A stretch of 64,000 bases of DNA from Streptomyces sp. SDr-06 (GCF_003324565.1 NZ_QOLA01000020.1:97011-161010); one strand, 5' to 3'; numbered from the stretch's first letter, positions 9,601 to 18,904 are shown. Numbers and translations are program-made. The notes: generated from the letters alone by a model not told the origin.

Positions 9601-10738
9601 CGGTCGGCAGCCGGTCGCTGCGCATGGTGTCGACGGTGCGGGCGTAGTCGAGGTGCTTGAGAGCCGCGCCGTCCACGTCCAGCTCGGTCAGATGCCACGT
9701 GTCGGGGGCGCCGAGGTTCAGCATGCGGCCGCTGATCAGGCCGCCGTCGGCTGCCGCGAAGACACTGCCCCGGGTGAAGCGCAGCTGTGTCCAGGGACGC
9801 TTTTCCGGGGCGTTGAGCTGCGCGGCGCCGGCGGCCCGGTCGTCGAAGCGCACCCGGATCCGCGCGCCGTCGGCGACCGTGGCGGGCACCGGGAACCTCA
9901 GGTCGAGCACGAGCCCGAACCTGCGCTGGAGTTCCGGATAGTCGCCGAGGAGAGCGCACGCGTCGTGGAAGTCGACGCGGTTCTGCGGGGCTTCGGCGAG
10001 ACTGACCGGTGCCGTGCCGCGGTGGTAGAAGCGCGCCGCTTCGGCCAGCGCGAGCAGTCGTTTGGCGTCGGTGTACGGGGCGCTCGTGCGGTCCATGCAG
10101 ACGGGCGCGTGGTCGGCGCCGCCTCCGACGGCGGGAACGGAGTCGCGTGGAAACAGCGCGGCGTCCACGGCGGCGTATCCGGACTTGAGATCCCTGCCGA
10201 GACCCAGAACGGGCTCCGAGATCATGCCGGTCAGCCGGAACAGCGGGGGATGCTCCCAGCCTCGGTGGTCCGTCGGCGGCTCCTCGCACAGGAGCCGCTC
10301 CTCCCGCGCCCAGGCGCGGCGCAGCCTGCTCCGCGTGGTGTCCACGGCGACGGCCGCGTAGAGACCGGTGATCTCGTCATGGACCAGCTTTCCCGGATAG
10401 GACCGCAGGGTCTGGCGAGCCGTTGCGGCGAGCGCGGGCGGTGCCTGGGGTGGCCGTACGAAGGTGTCGTCGGTGAACAGGGTGCGCCACAGGGAGGAAT
10501 CGGCGGCCGGGTAGCGGCCGGTGGGCTGCCACTCCTTGACCAGTGTCTGCGCGGGTGCGTCGAACTCCAGCCACAGCGAGGGCAGCAGGGCGGCCAGGTG
10601 GCGGGGCCAGTCGGTGAAGAGGTCGGAGGCCCCGAGCCGGGTGATGCCGGTCAGTCTCGGGCTGACCAGGACGGAGACGCGTACCGCGTCACCGTCGGCC
10701 ACGCCGTCGGGGAGCACGGTCCACCGGATGCTGTCCAT
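6611..10738 (-). CDS. Large uncharacterised protein (1375 aa), partner B of giant pair
   Basis: I do not recognise a named family. The protein has no signal peptide or membrane helix. It is rich in predicted beta strands, with immunoglobulin/fibronectin-like phrases such as RYGRTYRMRARVVDLAGNSL around residues 550-570 and WTVLPDG...VSVLVSPRL at the N-terminus. The 820-1000 region is more polar and charged, with KGEVATVRLSCYLDPRKLP. The C-terminal 200 residues again look like a beta sandwich. ATG 10738 lies 2 nt after the stop of the upstream 1243-aa gene, so the two are translationally coupled. It resembles structural or adhesin-like scaffolds more than an enzyme. The long plus-strand frame opposite it is a codon-bias shadow. 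Confidence 0.75.
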   Translation of the reverse strand: MDSIRWTVLPDGVADGDAVRVSVLVSPRLTGITRLGASDLFTDWPRHLAALLPSLWLEFDAPAQTLVKEWQPTGRYPAADSSLWRTLFTDDTFVRPPQAPPALAATARQTLRSYPGKLVHDEITGLYAAVAVDTTRSRLRRAWAREERLLCEEPPTDHRGWEHPPLFRLTGMISEPVLGLGRDLKSGYAAVDAALFPRDSVPAVGGGADHAPVCMDRTSAPYTDAKRLLALAEAARFYHRGTAPVSLAEAPQNRVDFHDACALLGDYPELQRRFGLVLDLRFPVPATVADGARIRVRFDDRAAGAAQLNAPEKRPWTQLRFTRGSVFAAADGGLISGRMLNLGAPDTWHLTELDVDGAALKHLDYARTVDTMRSDRLPTGTGSVAELLVSTATPAARGAGITLLHTDRDRHLAGLIGADRSRQGATGDLDLTSQDLVRGYRVDIGTLDPATGRVTQWRSLLRRRGSYTIRRPGQPPVAVPVGPDEGLVRASTVTVDAADDRQLYGHQAVFGWHGWSLAAPRPGRTIGLDDQPHAPAPPVSPDVPLDTTFVPEPGSLPALRYGRTYRMRARVVDLAGNSLDHTATTPDAVHSDALAYGRWEPVPQPVVVPLLPFNEGESTERLVIRSTVTDDDRPVSTDAYAALRSNVPDHAAHSAVDGLDRRYKPVSERHVAPPKTALQMAEEHGVFDPVFGADKPQRLREEYFEAASRESGSFLDTVVRDAEWPHSEHDLLQEQEIHVAKHSVHDPDPLTALPLPRRGAGLKRGEYVVHSGDQLLLPYLPDVLAEGVMLRGLPGDTENRKIPFPGPWPQAKPFRLRVNEGTGEPEWRDGLLERVLDVFLTKGEVATVRLSCYLDPRKLPLLRQWNLLTASSYWAGLPDTDRSFVTRASADGENWMLTPWVELTLVHAVEKPVHRPELSHLTTARDAGQTAARLSGHLTSHAESTGHVELDASWSEWLDDVTQPAPSRTEGHTHLEDITLRATEDAAAVSRTHEFGDTRHRNVTYTPTGVTRFREYFHPSITEDRANVTRVGPGSDLVAVPSSRRPEPPSVAYAMPTFRRRRTVDDQHGTVTQSRHSAGLRVHLDRPWFSSGDDEMLAVVLDPGTSLPDTYATRWGVDPVWGDTTRLPSPTAAHFPNAAKVLTGLRLAESPDTAPLLVDAVAYTPVYHEERRLWYVDIDVDFTGTSGSDTAYFPYLRLALARYQPFSVEPLQLSKVERAEFAQLVPFRSVTGHRDGDSLTVKLTGPAPYNELGELSGANAVAAGASRRVVVSLQSRASLNEDDMDWQQVGAPVELTCRADGTGFAWTGGLTPPGGQLLTLYRLLVQEYELYRTDQDTATDTVIVNGTALPAARRLVHADHFGLTVGLLGRIDFAL

Positions 10739-10740
10739 GG

Positions 10741-13700
10741 TCAGGCCACCTCCGCGAAGGCCGTGCAGTAGTCGAAGACCGGGTCGACGCGGGCGCCGGT
10801 CACCGGGTCGGGGTACGGCGACATGAGGTCGGCGAAGGTCGGCGGGGCGACGACCGGGCCCGCCGCGGCCGCTGTGGGGGAGACGTCGGCGGCGGCGAGC
10901 GTGGTGTTCGGGGCGCTTCCCGCGAACCTCTTCTCGCAGTGGATCGTCACCGACTCCTCGAAGAAGCCGATCTCGATGCTGATCGTGAGGCTGGCCCGGC
11001 CGACCGCGTAGCCGCTCTCGTAGCCCAGTTCCATGTACAGCTCGATGGAGGCCGAGACGATGCCGAGGACGTCGACCTCCCCGCGGGCCCGCAGATAGCC
11101 GACCAGTTTGACGCTGTTCTGTGCCAGGTCGAGGCGGAAGTAGATGCCGGCCATCACCGACAGGCTGCCGCTGGCCACCCCGAAGTTCATGGAGACGGCG
11201 GCACCGAACTCCAGGGCGGCGTCCAGGACCGCGATCTCCTTGGGGGTGAGGACGATCCCGAAGTAGCCGCCACCGCCGAGCATCGACACCGTCAGCCGGA
11301 AGGGCGCCTCCCGACGGCAGAAGGAGAAGCCGGCCTGGAGCGGGGTGTCACCGATGAACGGCACCGACAGGCCGGCGTTCAGGGAGAGGTTCTCCAGGCT
11401 GAAGACGCCGACAGCCGCGTTGGGAAGCTGCATCGAGTAGTTGGCGTGGATGCCCGAACTGTCCACGGTGATCGCCGGGGGGTCGCTGAACCCGTCGCCG
11501 GGGATGATGTTGCGCAGGGTCTGCACGAAGTCGAGGTTGCCCACGAAGTCGACACCCGTGAACTTCACCTCCACGTCGGGCTTCTGCCCGGCGCGCATGG
11601 TGAACCGGATCCGCTCGAAGTGCAGGACGACCGCGTCGAAGCCGGGCACCATGCGCAGGTCGAACTGGCCCAGGGTGCAGGTGACATCGGCTGCTTGCGG
11701 CAGGTCCGGGCGCAGCGAGCCTCGCACGTCGGTGACGAGGGTCAGTTTGCCCACCGGCCAGAACACGGCGTCTTCGGCCCGGGTGGGGGTCGGCTTTCCG
11801 GGGGTCCACGCGTGGATGTCGGGCTGCCACTGGAGGTGGGAGTTGACGACATCGGGCAACTTGGCACCCAGGGCGGCGAGTTCGACGGCCTTCTTCAGGG
11901 CGAGGGCCTGGCCGACGGTGCTGTCCCAGGTGGCGACCTGGTCGGCGACGCGGCCGAGGAGCCGGCGCACACCCGGGTCGACCGCCGCGGGCAGGGCGTT
12001 GCGCAGCGCGGTCAGGGCATCGGAGAACGCGGTGAAGGCGTTCTCCACCTCCTCGATGGTGGTGGGGGCGGGGGAGTGGTCCAGCTGGCTGACGAGGTAG
12101 TCGAGCAGTACCTGGACGAAGGCCGCGGCGGCATCCGTCACCCGGATGACCAGGTCGGCGATCTGCGGGAACTGTTCCTCGACGCCCGTCAGCAGGTTGC
12201 GCAGCCCCCGCAGGTCGCCCAGGAACGAGGTGACGGCGTTGACGGTCGCGGTGAAGAAGTTCGGCGCCTTGAGGTTGTCCAGGCCGATCTCGCTCATGAT
12301 CTCGGTGAGCGGGAACATCCCGAAGAGCTTGGCTCCCGCGAGCGCGCCGAAGTAGTCCAGGGGGTTGAACCGGCCCTGGGCGAGCTTGGCCCACTTGTCC
12401 GAAGCCCCGGCATCGGCGCTGAGCAGGTGCGCCGGTGTCGCGGCCACTGGTCCGGTCAGCCGGGAGAGACCGGCGACGGGGAAGTTGGGCTGGGCCAGGG
12501 CCCCGGCGTTCTGGCCCCCGTTGCGGAAGGTCAGGTCCACCGGCTGGGCCAGCTCGACGAAGACCTGGCCCTTGTTCGCGTCGGTGAATCCGTCCTGGAC
12601 GTAGGGCGCGGCATAGAGCACCGATTGCGGCTGGTCGCCGCCGAAGCCGGTGCCGAAGCGGCTCAGCACGGGGACGACGGCCCGCGCCCAGCGGACCGTG
12701 GGCACGAAGCGCGGGTTGTCGGTCGGGTCCAGGGCGAGGATGGCGTCCGTGGTGGCCGCGCCCCAGATCAGCTGCCCGGTGGACAGGGTGGTGTCGTCGG
12801 CCTTGCGGCTCGGTGCGTACGCGAGCGCCTGGCCGTGCGCATCGGCGACCACCCGGTTGGCGCCGGGGCGGGTGAGGTCGGGCGGGCCGGGCACCGCGTC
12901 GGTGCCGAGCGCCTGGTAGTGCTGGATGACCGCCTGCACGTCGGCCTTGGTCTCGTGCACGATCTTGCCGATGAAGGCCATGGGCGTGCGGAACTCGAGG
13001 ACCCGCCCGTCCACATCGACCATGGCGACCTGGAAGGAGAAGGGGTCCTCGCTGTCGGTGACCGGGAAGAAGGCGAGCTTCTCGTTGGGTTCGCCACCGG
13101 CGGAGGACAGGCCCGGGATGGTCTGCGGCGGCTGGAGATCGGGTGTGGTCAGGGTGAGCAGCCGGACGCTGCCGAACGGGAACAGCCGGTGCAGGCGGGT
13201 CTGGTCGCTGTTGTCGCCCGGCCTGCCGTAGGTGCGCACGGGCTCGCGCACCATGATGAAGTACCGCTGGTTGAGGTAGGCGGCGCCGTCGGGGCGGCCG
13301 TGGTCGAATTTCCGCTCGGTGACCTTGACCAGATCGGCCAGGTGCCCGAAGGGGAACAGGCGGCCCCGGTACATGATCCGTACGTAGTGGTCCCGGCCGA
13401 GGGCGGCCCGGTGCCGCCACTGGGTGACGTCGAAGCCCGTGGGCGGACGGTCCCACCGGCCCAGTGAGTCGAGCCAGCCGCCCATGGTCGACAGCATCAG
13501 ATGGTCGACGCTCAGCGGCGCGGGCCGGAAGGCGTCCGGCAGGTTGGTGTTGGAGCTCAGATGGACCACCGACGAGCGGTCCTTGCGGTCCATCGCCATG
13601 GTGAACTCGCTGCCGCCCTTGGGCAGCGGGTGGGGGTCGGCGGGATCGAATCCGGTGTCGCGCGTCCACACCGCGCGGGCCCGTCCCCCGACGAGCCGGG

Positions 13701-14472
13701 TGTGCCAGAGTTCGATCCGGCCCGCGGGGTCGGCCTGGGCGACGGTGTGGGTCCAGGCGGCGGTCTGCGGGGGCGACAGCAGCAGCCGGTAGGGCAGCTC
13801 GATGCCGGTGCGCGGATGCGCGGCGTCGGCGAGGGGGTTCTCGGGGCCCGGACCGGAGGCGGGGAGCGCGGCGGGTGACTCATCGGTACGCAGTCCGGCA
13901 TCGGCCGGGCCGGCGGGGCCGTGACGCGCTGTCAGTTCCGCGATGGTGCGGGCAAGCCGTAGCGCCTGGAACACGTCCGGGGATTGGCCGATTGCGGTCG
14001 GCTGGAGCCGCGCCGCTGCGGCCGGCTCCCGGGCGGCGTCCACCACGTGCAGCGCGAGCGTCCGCATCGCGGTGAGCAGTCCGGCCTCGCTGTACTCGAT
14101 GGCGTCGTCGGCGCCCACCGCGAACACCAGCGCGCTGCGGCCGGCGATGCGGGAGTTCACAGGGGGTGGTTTGTGGGTCTCGCTGCCGGACAGCGGGGCG
14201 CCCGGCGCCCCCGCGGTGGAGGCTGGGGAGCCCGACAGCGGCGGGGCTGGTTCGGGCAAACCCGGGCTCAGCTCGAAGAAGGCCTGTTCCGCCACGTGCT
14301 GCGGCCCGAACGTGACGACGAGGTAGGCCGGTTGGGCCGCGTCCTGGCGCACCAGTCGGCGGGCGCCGAGCAAGGGGCGGTCCATCCGCAGCCCGAGAAA
14401 CGTGAACTGGAGGTCCACAAGGTCGGTTGCCCGTAACAGCCGGTACGGGGGCGGTGGTTGAGATGCGGCCAT
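10741..14472 (-). CDS. Large uncharacterised protein (1243 aa), partner A of giant pair
   Basis: First gene of the operon, with AAGGAACTGAC before ATG 14472. The N-terminal ~120 residues contain LLRATDLVDLQFTFLGL and LVVTFGPQHVAEQAFFEL, then a proline/serine-rich linker. The middle (about 230-720) is mixed alpha/beta with VKVTERKF and LNQRYFIMVREP. A helical stretch follows (about 720-880). The last 300 residues are alternating amphipathic strands, including ALEFGAAVSMNFGVASGSL, like a beta-barrel, beta-solenoid or fibre. No signal peptide and no catalytic motif that I can identify. Its invariable coupling to the next gene suggests the two products form one assembly; the function is unknown. 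Confidence 0.75.
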   Translation of the reverse strand: MAASQPPPPYRLLRATDLVDLQFTFLGLRMDRPLLGARRLVRQDAAQPAYLVVTFGPQHVAEQAFFELSPGLPEPAPPLSGSPASTAGAPGAPLSGSETHKPPPVNSRIAGRSALVFAVGADDAIEYSEAGLLTAMRTLALHVVDAAREPAAAARLQPTAIGQSPDVFQALRLARTIAELTARHGPAGPADAGLRTDESPAALPASGPGPENPLADAAHPRTGIELPYRLLLSPPQTAAWTHTVAQADPAGRIELWHTRLVGGRARAVWTRDTGFDPADPHPLPKGGSEFTMAMDRKDRSSVVHLSSNTNLPDAFRPAPLSVDHLMLSTMGGWLDSLGRWDRPPTGFDVTQWRHRAALGRDHYVRIMYRGRLFPFGHLADLVKVTERKFDHGRPDGAAYLNQRYFIMVREPVRTYGRPGDNSDQTRLHRLFPFGSVRLLTLTTPDLQPPQTIPGLSSAGGEPNEKLAFFPVTDSEDPFSFQVAMVDVDGRVLEFRTPMAFIGKIVHETKADVQAVIQHYQALGTDAVPGPPDLTRPGANRVVADAHGQALAYAPSRKADDTTLSTGQLIWGAATTDAILALDPTDNPRFVPTVRWARAVVPVLSRFGTGFGGDQPQSVLYAAPYVQDGFTDANKGQVFVELAQPVDLTFRNGGQNAGALAQPNFPVAGLSRLTGPVAATPAHLLSADAGASDKWAKLAQGRFNPLDYFGALAGAKLFGMFPLTEIMSEIGLDNLKAPNFFTATVNAVTSFLGDLRGLRNLLTGVEEQFPQIADLVIRVTDAAAAFVQVLLDYLVSQLDHSPAPTTIEEVENAFTAFSDALTALRNALPAAVDPGVRRLLGRVADQVATWDSTVGQALALKKAVELAALGAKLPDVVNSHLQWQPDIHAWTPGKPTPTRAEDAVFWPVGKLTLVTDVRGSLRPDLPQAADVTCTLGQFDLRMVPGFDAVVLHFERIRFTMRAGQKPDVEVKFTGVDFVGNLDFVQTLRNIIPGDGFSDPPAITVDSSGIHANYSMQLPNAAVGVFSLENLSLNAGLSVPFIGDTPLQAGFSFCRREAPFRLTVSMLGGGGYFGIVLTPKEIAVLDAALEFGAAVSMNFGVASGSLSVMAGIYFRLDLAQNSVKLVGYLRARGEVDVLGIVSASIELYMELGYESGYAVGRASLTISIEIGFFEESVTIHCEKRFAGSAPNTTLAAADVSPTAAAAGPVVAPPTFADLMSPYPDPVTGARVDPVFDYCTAFAEVA

Positions 14473-14991
14473 GTCAGTTCCTTGTCAAACGTCGTGAGGC
14501 CTTCAAGCCGTTCACACCGTGCGAACCAGGGGCACTCTAGGAGCGCCGCGATGGCGGCGGCGGGGTGGCGACGGACATGTCCCCGGGGAGCGGCGTAAGT
14601 TGAGCCACCGCGGGGCAGGGACCGGGATCAGGAGCAGAACGCCCGCGCCGACGCTCCCGAAGAGCCGGGCCGGACTGGTGGGGGGTCGTGCGGCGCCGCT
14701 GTCGTGCGTATCGAGTCGTGGCGGCACAGAACCGGTGCACGCCTCAACGCGCGACGAGGCGGGGTCTCGCCGACGAATGCTGCCCCCATGCCGGCCCCCC
14801 TGGCTGTGCGTGCGCGGCTATGGCGCACGTGCTGCGTGTGAAACGTCCCGTCGAGGCTGTCCGGGCCGTCTCCGGCCCATGCGCGAGTGACTGATGGTTC
14901 ACCTCATCGAGTGAGGGCAGGGTGGAAGATCGCGTGCGACCAAGCCCTGCGAATGCGGGGCGGGGCGTGTCCACCGCGCGCCCGGTGGGCG
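14473..14991. other. Intergenic region without recognisable gene
   Basis: 519 bp between the divergent ends of the giant-protein operon (start at 14472) and the NB-ARC regulator (stop at 14992), both on the minus strand. It should hold the promoter of the giant operon, but I could not identify a convincing -35/-10 pair. A weak hairpin CCACCG/CGGTGG at 14971-14988 lies just after the NB-ARC stop. Open frames here are GC-driven. Confidence 0.5.
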
Positions 14992-17373
14992 TCAGTGCCC
15001 GGGGGGCGGGCCTGGGGCCAGGGTGTCGAGGAACGTGGTGAGTTGGGCGGCTTCGGGGGCGCTCAGTTCGCCTTGGGCCGCGAGCGCCTGCCTTGCGTGA
15101 TCGCGGGCGGCGGCAGGGTCCTCCGGGGCCAGGGCGTAGGCCATGCCCTGGTGGGCGCGGGCGATCTGCGGGCTGTTGTCGATCGCGCCGGCGATGTCCA
15201 GCGCCTGTTGGTGTCGACGGCGGGCGGCCTCGCGGCGGCCGGCCGCGTGGTAGGTGGCGCCGAGGTCGTTGAGGACCTCGCTCTCGGCACGCCGGTCGCC
15301 CATCCGGCGACTGAGGCAGAGCGCCCTCGCATGATGGCCGACCGCCTCGCCGAACTGCCCCAACTGCCGGTAGCCGGTACCGATGTTGGTCAGGGTGAGG
15401 GCTTCGCCCCACGGATCACCGATCCCGCGGTAGCGGTCGAGCGCCCGCCGATGGTGGTCGAGGGCCTCGGCGACCCGCCCGAGCCGGGCATAGACCGTCC
15501 CCAGGCTCGTCAGGCTCAGGGCCTCGCCCCAGGGCGCGTCGATGCCGCTGTAGAGAGCCAGCGCCTGCTGGTGGAGGTCGATGGCCTCCTCGCTCTGCCC
15601 CAAAGTGCCCTGCGCGATACCGAAGTTGGTGAGGATCACGGCCTCGCCCCACGCGTCGTCGATCTCGCGGCACAGGGCCAGTGCCTCCAACCCGCGGTGG
15701 AAGGCGTCCTCGTAGCGCCCGGCGTACCAGCAGGCGACGGCGAGACTGATCAGGGTTTCGGCGTGGGCCAGGCGATCGTCGAGGTGCTCGGTGGCGGCCA
15801 GGGCGAGTTCATGGGTGTGGACCCAGTCCAGGGTGCGTCCTCGGATGTCGAAGAAGTGCTGGAGAACATGGGCGTACCGCCAGACGTGCTCACTCCTGCC
15901 CTGTGCGGCCGCGTGCTTGATCATCTCGACGAGGTTCGTGTGCTCGGCCTCGTACCAGGCCAAGGCGGCGGCCCGGTCGCTCACGTCCGGGGTGCCGGCG
16001 GGCTGCCGGGCGACCTCGAACGCGAGCAGCCGCTGTCCCGGCGCCACCAGGGGACGGGCCTTCAGCGCCGTGTGCAGGTAGTGGTCGAGCAGCCGCAGCT
16101 CCGCCTCTTCCCGCTGCGCGGGCGGCTCGATCTCGTGCAGGACCTCCAGCGTGTGGCGGCGGAGCAGATCGTGCAGTTGATAGCGGTGGGGTTCGTACTG
16201 CTCCAGCAGATGTACGTCGACGAGGTCCTCCAGCCGCTGTCGTGCCGTGGCCACGTCCGTGCCCGCCAGCGCCGCGGCCGCGTACGGGTCGAGATCTGCG
16301 CCCGGATGCAGGCCGAGCAGCCGGAACAGCCGCTGGTGGCCCGGGCTGAGGCGCGCGTAGGAGAGGGTGAAGGCCGCGCTGACCGCCTGCTCGTCGCCGC
16401 CGCGGCCGGATCGAGGGGAACCCACGCGAAGCTCGGCGATGAGGTCTTCCGCCCGCCACGCGGGGCGGTGGGCGAGCCGCGCCGCGGCCATCCGGATGGC
16501 CAGGGGGAGGCAGCCGCAGAGCTCGGCGATCTCGGCGACGGCCTCGGGTGTGTCGGTGAAGCGGTGGCGTCCCGCGACCAGGGTCACCAGCGCGCACGCC
16601 TCGGCCTCGGGCAGCACATCGAGCGAGAGCGGGACGGCACCCTCCAAGGACAGGAGCCGCCGCCGCGAGGTCACCAGGACCGCGCACGAGGCGGAGCCGG
16701 GCAGCAACGGCCGTACCTGCTCCGCGTCCGCGGCGTTGTCCAGCAACACCAGCGCCCGCCAGCCCGACAGCGTGGTACGCCACAGCGCGGACCGTTCCTG
16801 AAGGGTGTGCGGGATGCGCGTGCCGTCGACGCCGGCCATGCGCAGCAGTGCCTCCAGTGCCGATGCCGGGTCCATCGGGGCGTGCCCCGGGGTGAAGCCG
16901 TGCAGATCGCAGTAGAACTGGCCGTCCGGGAACCTTCCGGCCATCAGATGGGCGGCGTGCACCGCCAGCGTGGTCTTGCCGACGCCCGCCATGCCGTCGA
17001 TCGCCGAAACCACCACCGCGCTCGCGCCGCCGCCGCCGACCAGCTCCGCGAGGCGGTCCAACTCGGAGGTGCGCCCGGTGAAGTCCGGTATGTCGTAGGG
17101 CAGATAGCGCCTGCGTCCCAGCGGGCCGGGCTCCGCCGACGCCTCCGGCTCGTCGGCCGCGGCCGTGGAGAGCAGGCGTCGCTGGTCGTCCACCCCCAGC
17201 CCGAGCGCCTTGGCCACCTCCCGCACCGAGGCCATACGGGGCGTCCGCCCTTGCCCGCGCTCCAGCGCACGGATCGTCCGGGCCGACAACCCCGCCCGCT
17301 CCGCCAGCTCCTCCTGAGTCAGTCCGGCCCGCCGCCTGAAGGTGCGCAGCACGGTGTCGAACCGTTCCGGCAT
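14992..17373 (-). CDS. XRE-HTH / NB-ARC ATPase / TPR regulator
   Basis: A 793-aa multidomain regulator. The XRE-type HTH spans about 8-65 (RRRAGLTQEELAERAGLSAR). An NB-ARC-type STAND ATPase follows, with Walker A GMAGVGKTT near residue 129, Walker B ALVLLDNA, and VTSRRR sensor 1. Multiple TPR units run from about 510 to 770. It resembles AfsR-like regulators but has an XRE domain in place of the SARP domain. GGAGGAGG precedes ATG 17373. Such proteins couple ATP/ADP switching and ligand or partner binding to transcription, often of secondary metabolism or development; the target is unknown. Confidence 0.9.
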   Translation of the reverse strand: MPERFDTVLRTFRRRAGLTQEELAERAGLSARTIRALERGQGRTPRMASVREVAKALGLGVDDQRRLLSTAAADEPEASAEPGPLGRRRYLPYDIPDFTGRTSELDRLAELVGGGGASAVVVSAIDGMAGVGKTTLAVHAAHLMAGRFPDGQFYCDLHGFTPGHAPMDPASALEALLRMAGVDGTRIPHTLQERSALWRTTLSGWRALVLLDNAADAEQVRPLLPGSASCAVLVTSRRRLLSLEGAVPLSLDVLPEAEACALVTLVAGRHRFTDTPEAVAEIAELCGCLPLAIRMAAARLAHRPAWRAEDLIAELRVGSPRSGRGGDEQAVSAAFTLSYARLSPGHQRLFRLLGLHPGADLDPYAAAALAGTDVATARQRLEDLVDVHLLEQYEPHRYQLHDLLRRHTLEVLHEIEPPAQREEAELRLLDHYLHTALKARPLVAPGQRLLAFEVARQPAGTPDVSDRAAALAWYEAEHTNLVEMIKHAAAQGRSEHVWRYAHVLQHFFDIRGRTLDWVHTHELALAATEHLDDRLAHAETLISLAVACWYAGRYEDAFHRGLEALALCREIDDAWGEAVILTNFGIAQGTLGQSEEAIDLHQQALALYSGIDAPWGEALSLTSLGTVYARLGRVAEALDHHRRALDRYRGIGDPWGEALTLTNIGTGYRQLGQFGEAVGHHARALCLSRRMGDRRAESEVLNDLGATYHAAGRREAARRRHQQALDIAGAIDNSPQIARAHQGMAYALAPEDPAAARDHARQALAAQGELSAPEAAQLTTFLDTLAPGPPPGH

Positions 17374-17643
17374 GTCCTCCTCCTCGCCCGGAGGGCCCTG
17401 GCCGCGCGGCCCTGGGCCACGCGGCGTCAGTTCCCTGCGGGACTGTGGCCTACCCGGGAGAACGTCCGCTGAACGTCCGCCGGACGTCCTGTCGGCGGCA
17501 GGGGGCAGACGGCAGCATCGTACGCACCCCGACGTCAGGGGGTCGCGCCGTCAACCCGCCGCGGGGAAGCGCCGGTTGAGGCGCCGCGAGCCAGTTATGT
17601 GGTCGACGCGGCCACACATCTCGTCAACAACTGGAGGATCCGC

Positions 17644-17997
17644 ATGCTCAAAGGTCGTATCGCAAGGACCGTTGCCACAACGGCGCTCGTCTTGGGAGGA
17701 GCGCTGTCCATCACCCCGAGCGCTGTCGCGGACAGCGGCTCGTCACCGACGGCCGCCCCCGCGTCCAGCGATTCCGCGCTGCGGTCGTGTTGGGGCCAGC
17801 GGGTGTTCGGCAGCGCGGGCCACCATGGAAACAAAACCTGGTGCGACTCGGGCCGATACCGTGAAGTGATCACGTGTGAGACTCTGGGCGGCTATCAGTA
17901 CGTGCACTACGGCCCCTGGGTGTGGGCGAGCGCGGAGAGCGTCGCCTGGTGCAACCTCGGTGACGAGATCATCGGGGACTGGACACAGGTGGGCTGA
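17644..17997 (+). CDS. Small secreted four-cysteine protein
   Basis: A 117-aa protein with a clear Sec signal peptide (KGRIART n-region, hydrophobic TTALVLGGALSI, cleavage after AVA at residue 29). The mature part has a Ser/Ala-rich N-terminus, then C49, C67, C78 and C103, probably two disulfides, and many aromatics (YQYVHYGPWVW). ATG 17644 has GGAGG upstream and is preferred over an upstream GTG. I do not recognise the family; an extracellular binding or inhibitor-like protein is possible. Confidence 0.7.
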   Translation: MLKGRIARTVATTALVLGGALSITPSAVADSGSSPTAAPASSDSALRSCWGQRVFGSAGHHGNKTWCDSGRYREVITCETLGGYQYVHYGPWVWASAESVAWCNLGDEIIGDWTQVG

Positions 17998-18211
17998 GCC
18001 AGAGTCTCCTCCTGTCGGCGGCGCCCTCGACCAAGGGCCGCCCAGGGGGTGTCGACCGAGCTCCTGGCAGACCGGGCAGCATTCGAGACCGCCCCGGTTT
18101 GCCGGGAGTTTCGCGTACGCGGGGGCCCGCTCATGACTCACGATGTTCCGGGGGCCTGTTGCGGAAGTGACGGGAGTCGGGGCTGGGTGGCGTGGCTGCG
18201 AGGATGCCGTC

Positions 18212-18904
18212 ATGGAGCAGATAGTGAGTCGTCGGGAAGCGTCGGATGCGGTCCAGGATCATGGATGGCGCTACCTGTTGGGCGCCTTGCACACGTCGGT
18301 CCCGGTCGGGACGTTGGCGCAAGCGATCACCGTGGCAGCGGACGCTGTCACGGTGTGTGGCGACGACGCCGATCGCCATCTGCGGGTCGATGTCCGTCCT
18401 GATCGGGCCGTCTTCACCCTGCAGTCGTCGAGCGACGCGGCGGTTACTTCGCGGGACATCGGACTCGCGCGCCAGATCTCCGCCGCCGTTGAAAGGGCCG
18501 GGCTTGTGCCGGAGCCCGTATTCGGAGCGAGGGCGCCTCGGTCCGTCCAGGTCGTGGAGATCGCCATCGACGCCCTGAACATCGCCGCGATTCGACCGTT
18601 CTGGAAGGCGGTGCTGGGCTATGCCGATGAGGCCGGCGCGGCGGGACCGGAGGATCCGCTCGTCGACCCGCTCTGGCAAGGTCCGGCGCTCTGGTTCCAG
18701 CAGATGGACCGCGCGCGGCCGCAGCGCAATCGCATCCACCTCGACATCAGCGTTCCGCATGACGAGGCGTCCCGCCGGATCGAGGCCGCGCTGGCGGCTC
18801 AGGGCCGACTCGTGTCCGCGAGCCGTGCCCCTGCCTTCTGGGTACTTGCCGACGCGGAGGGGAACGAAGCCTGCGTGACCACATGGCAGGGCCGGGACAG
18901 CTGA
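18212..18904 (+). CDS. VOC family protein with pterin dehydratase-like N-domain
   Basis: A 230-aa protein of two parts. Residues 1 to about 100 resemble 4a-hydroxytetrahydrobiopterin dehydratase: a W-x-x-L-x-x-x-L start, then DADRHLRVDVRPDRAVFTL and AVTSRDIGLARQIS, matching the hhP..V / T.rD..lA pattern. Residues about 110-228 form a single glyoxalase/VOC module (IRPFWKAVLGY, NRIHLDISVP, FWVLADAEGNEACV). The second HxP-type histidine of true dehydratases is replaced by RHL, so activity is uncertain. The start is ATG 18212. The gene seems monocistronic. Confidence 0.78.
   Translation: MEQIVSRREASDAVQDHGWRYLLGALHTSVPVGTLAQAITVAADAVTVCGDDADRHLRVDVRPDRAVFTLQSSSDAAVTSRDIGLARQISAAVERAGLVPEPVFGARAPRSVQVVEIAIDALNIAAIRPFWKAVLGYADEAGAAGPEDPLVDPLWQGPALWFQQMDRARPQRNRIHLDISVPHDEASRRIEAALAAQGRLVSASRAPAFWVLADAEGNEACVTTWQGRDS

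Noticed and set aside
10939..13467. 842-aa open frame on the plus strand
   Set aside because: Mirror of the 1243-aa gene; no domain-like sequence and no ribosome site.
14887..17472. 861-aa open frame opposite the NB-ARC regulator
   Set aside because: The minus-strand protein has clear HTH, Walker and TPR motifs, so the plus-strand frame is a shadow.
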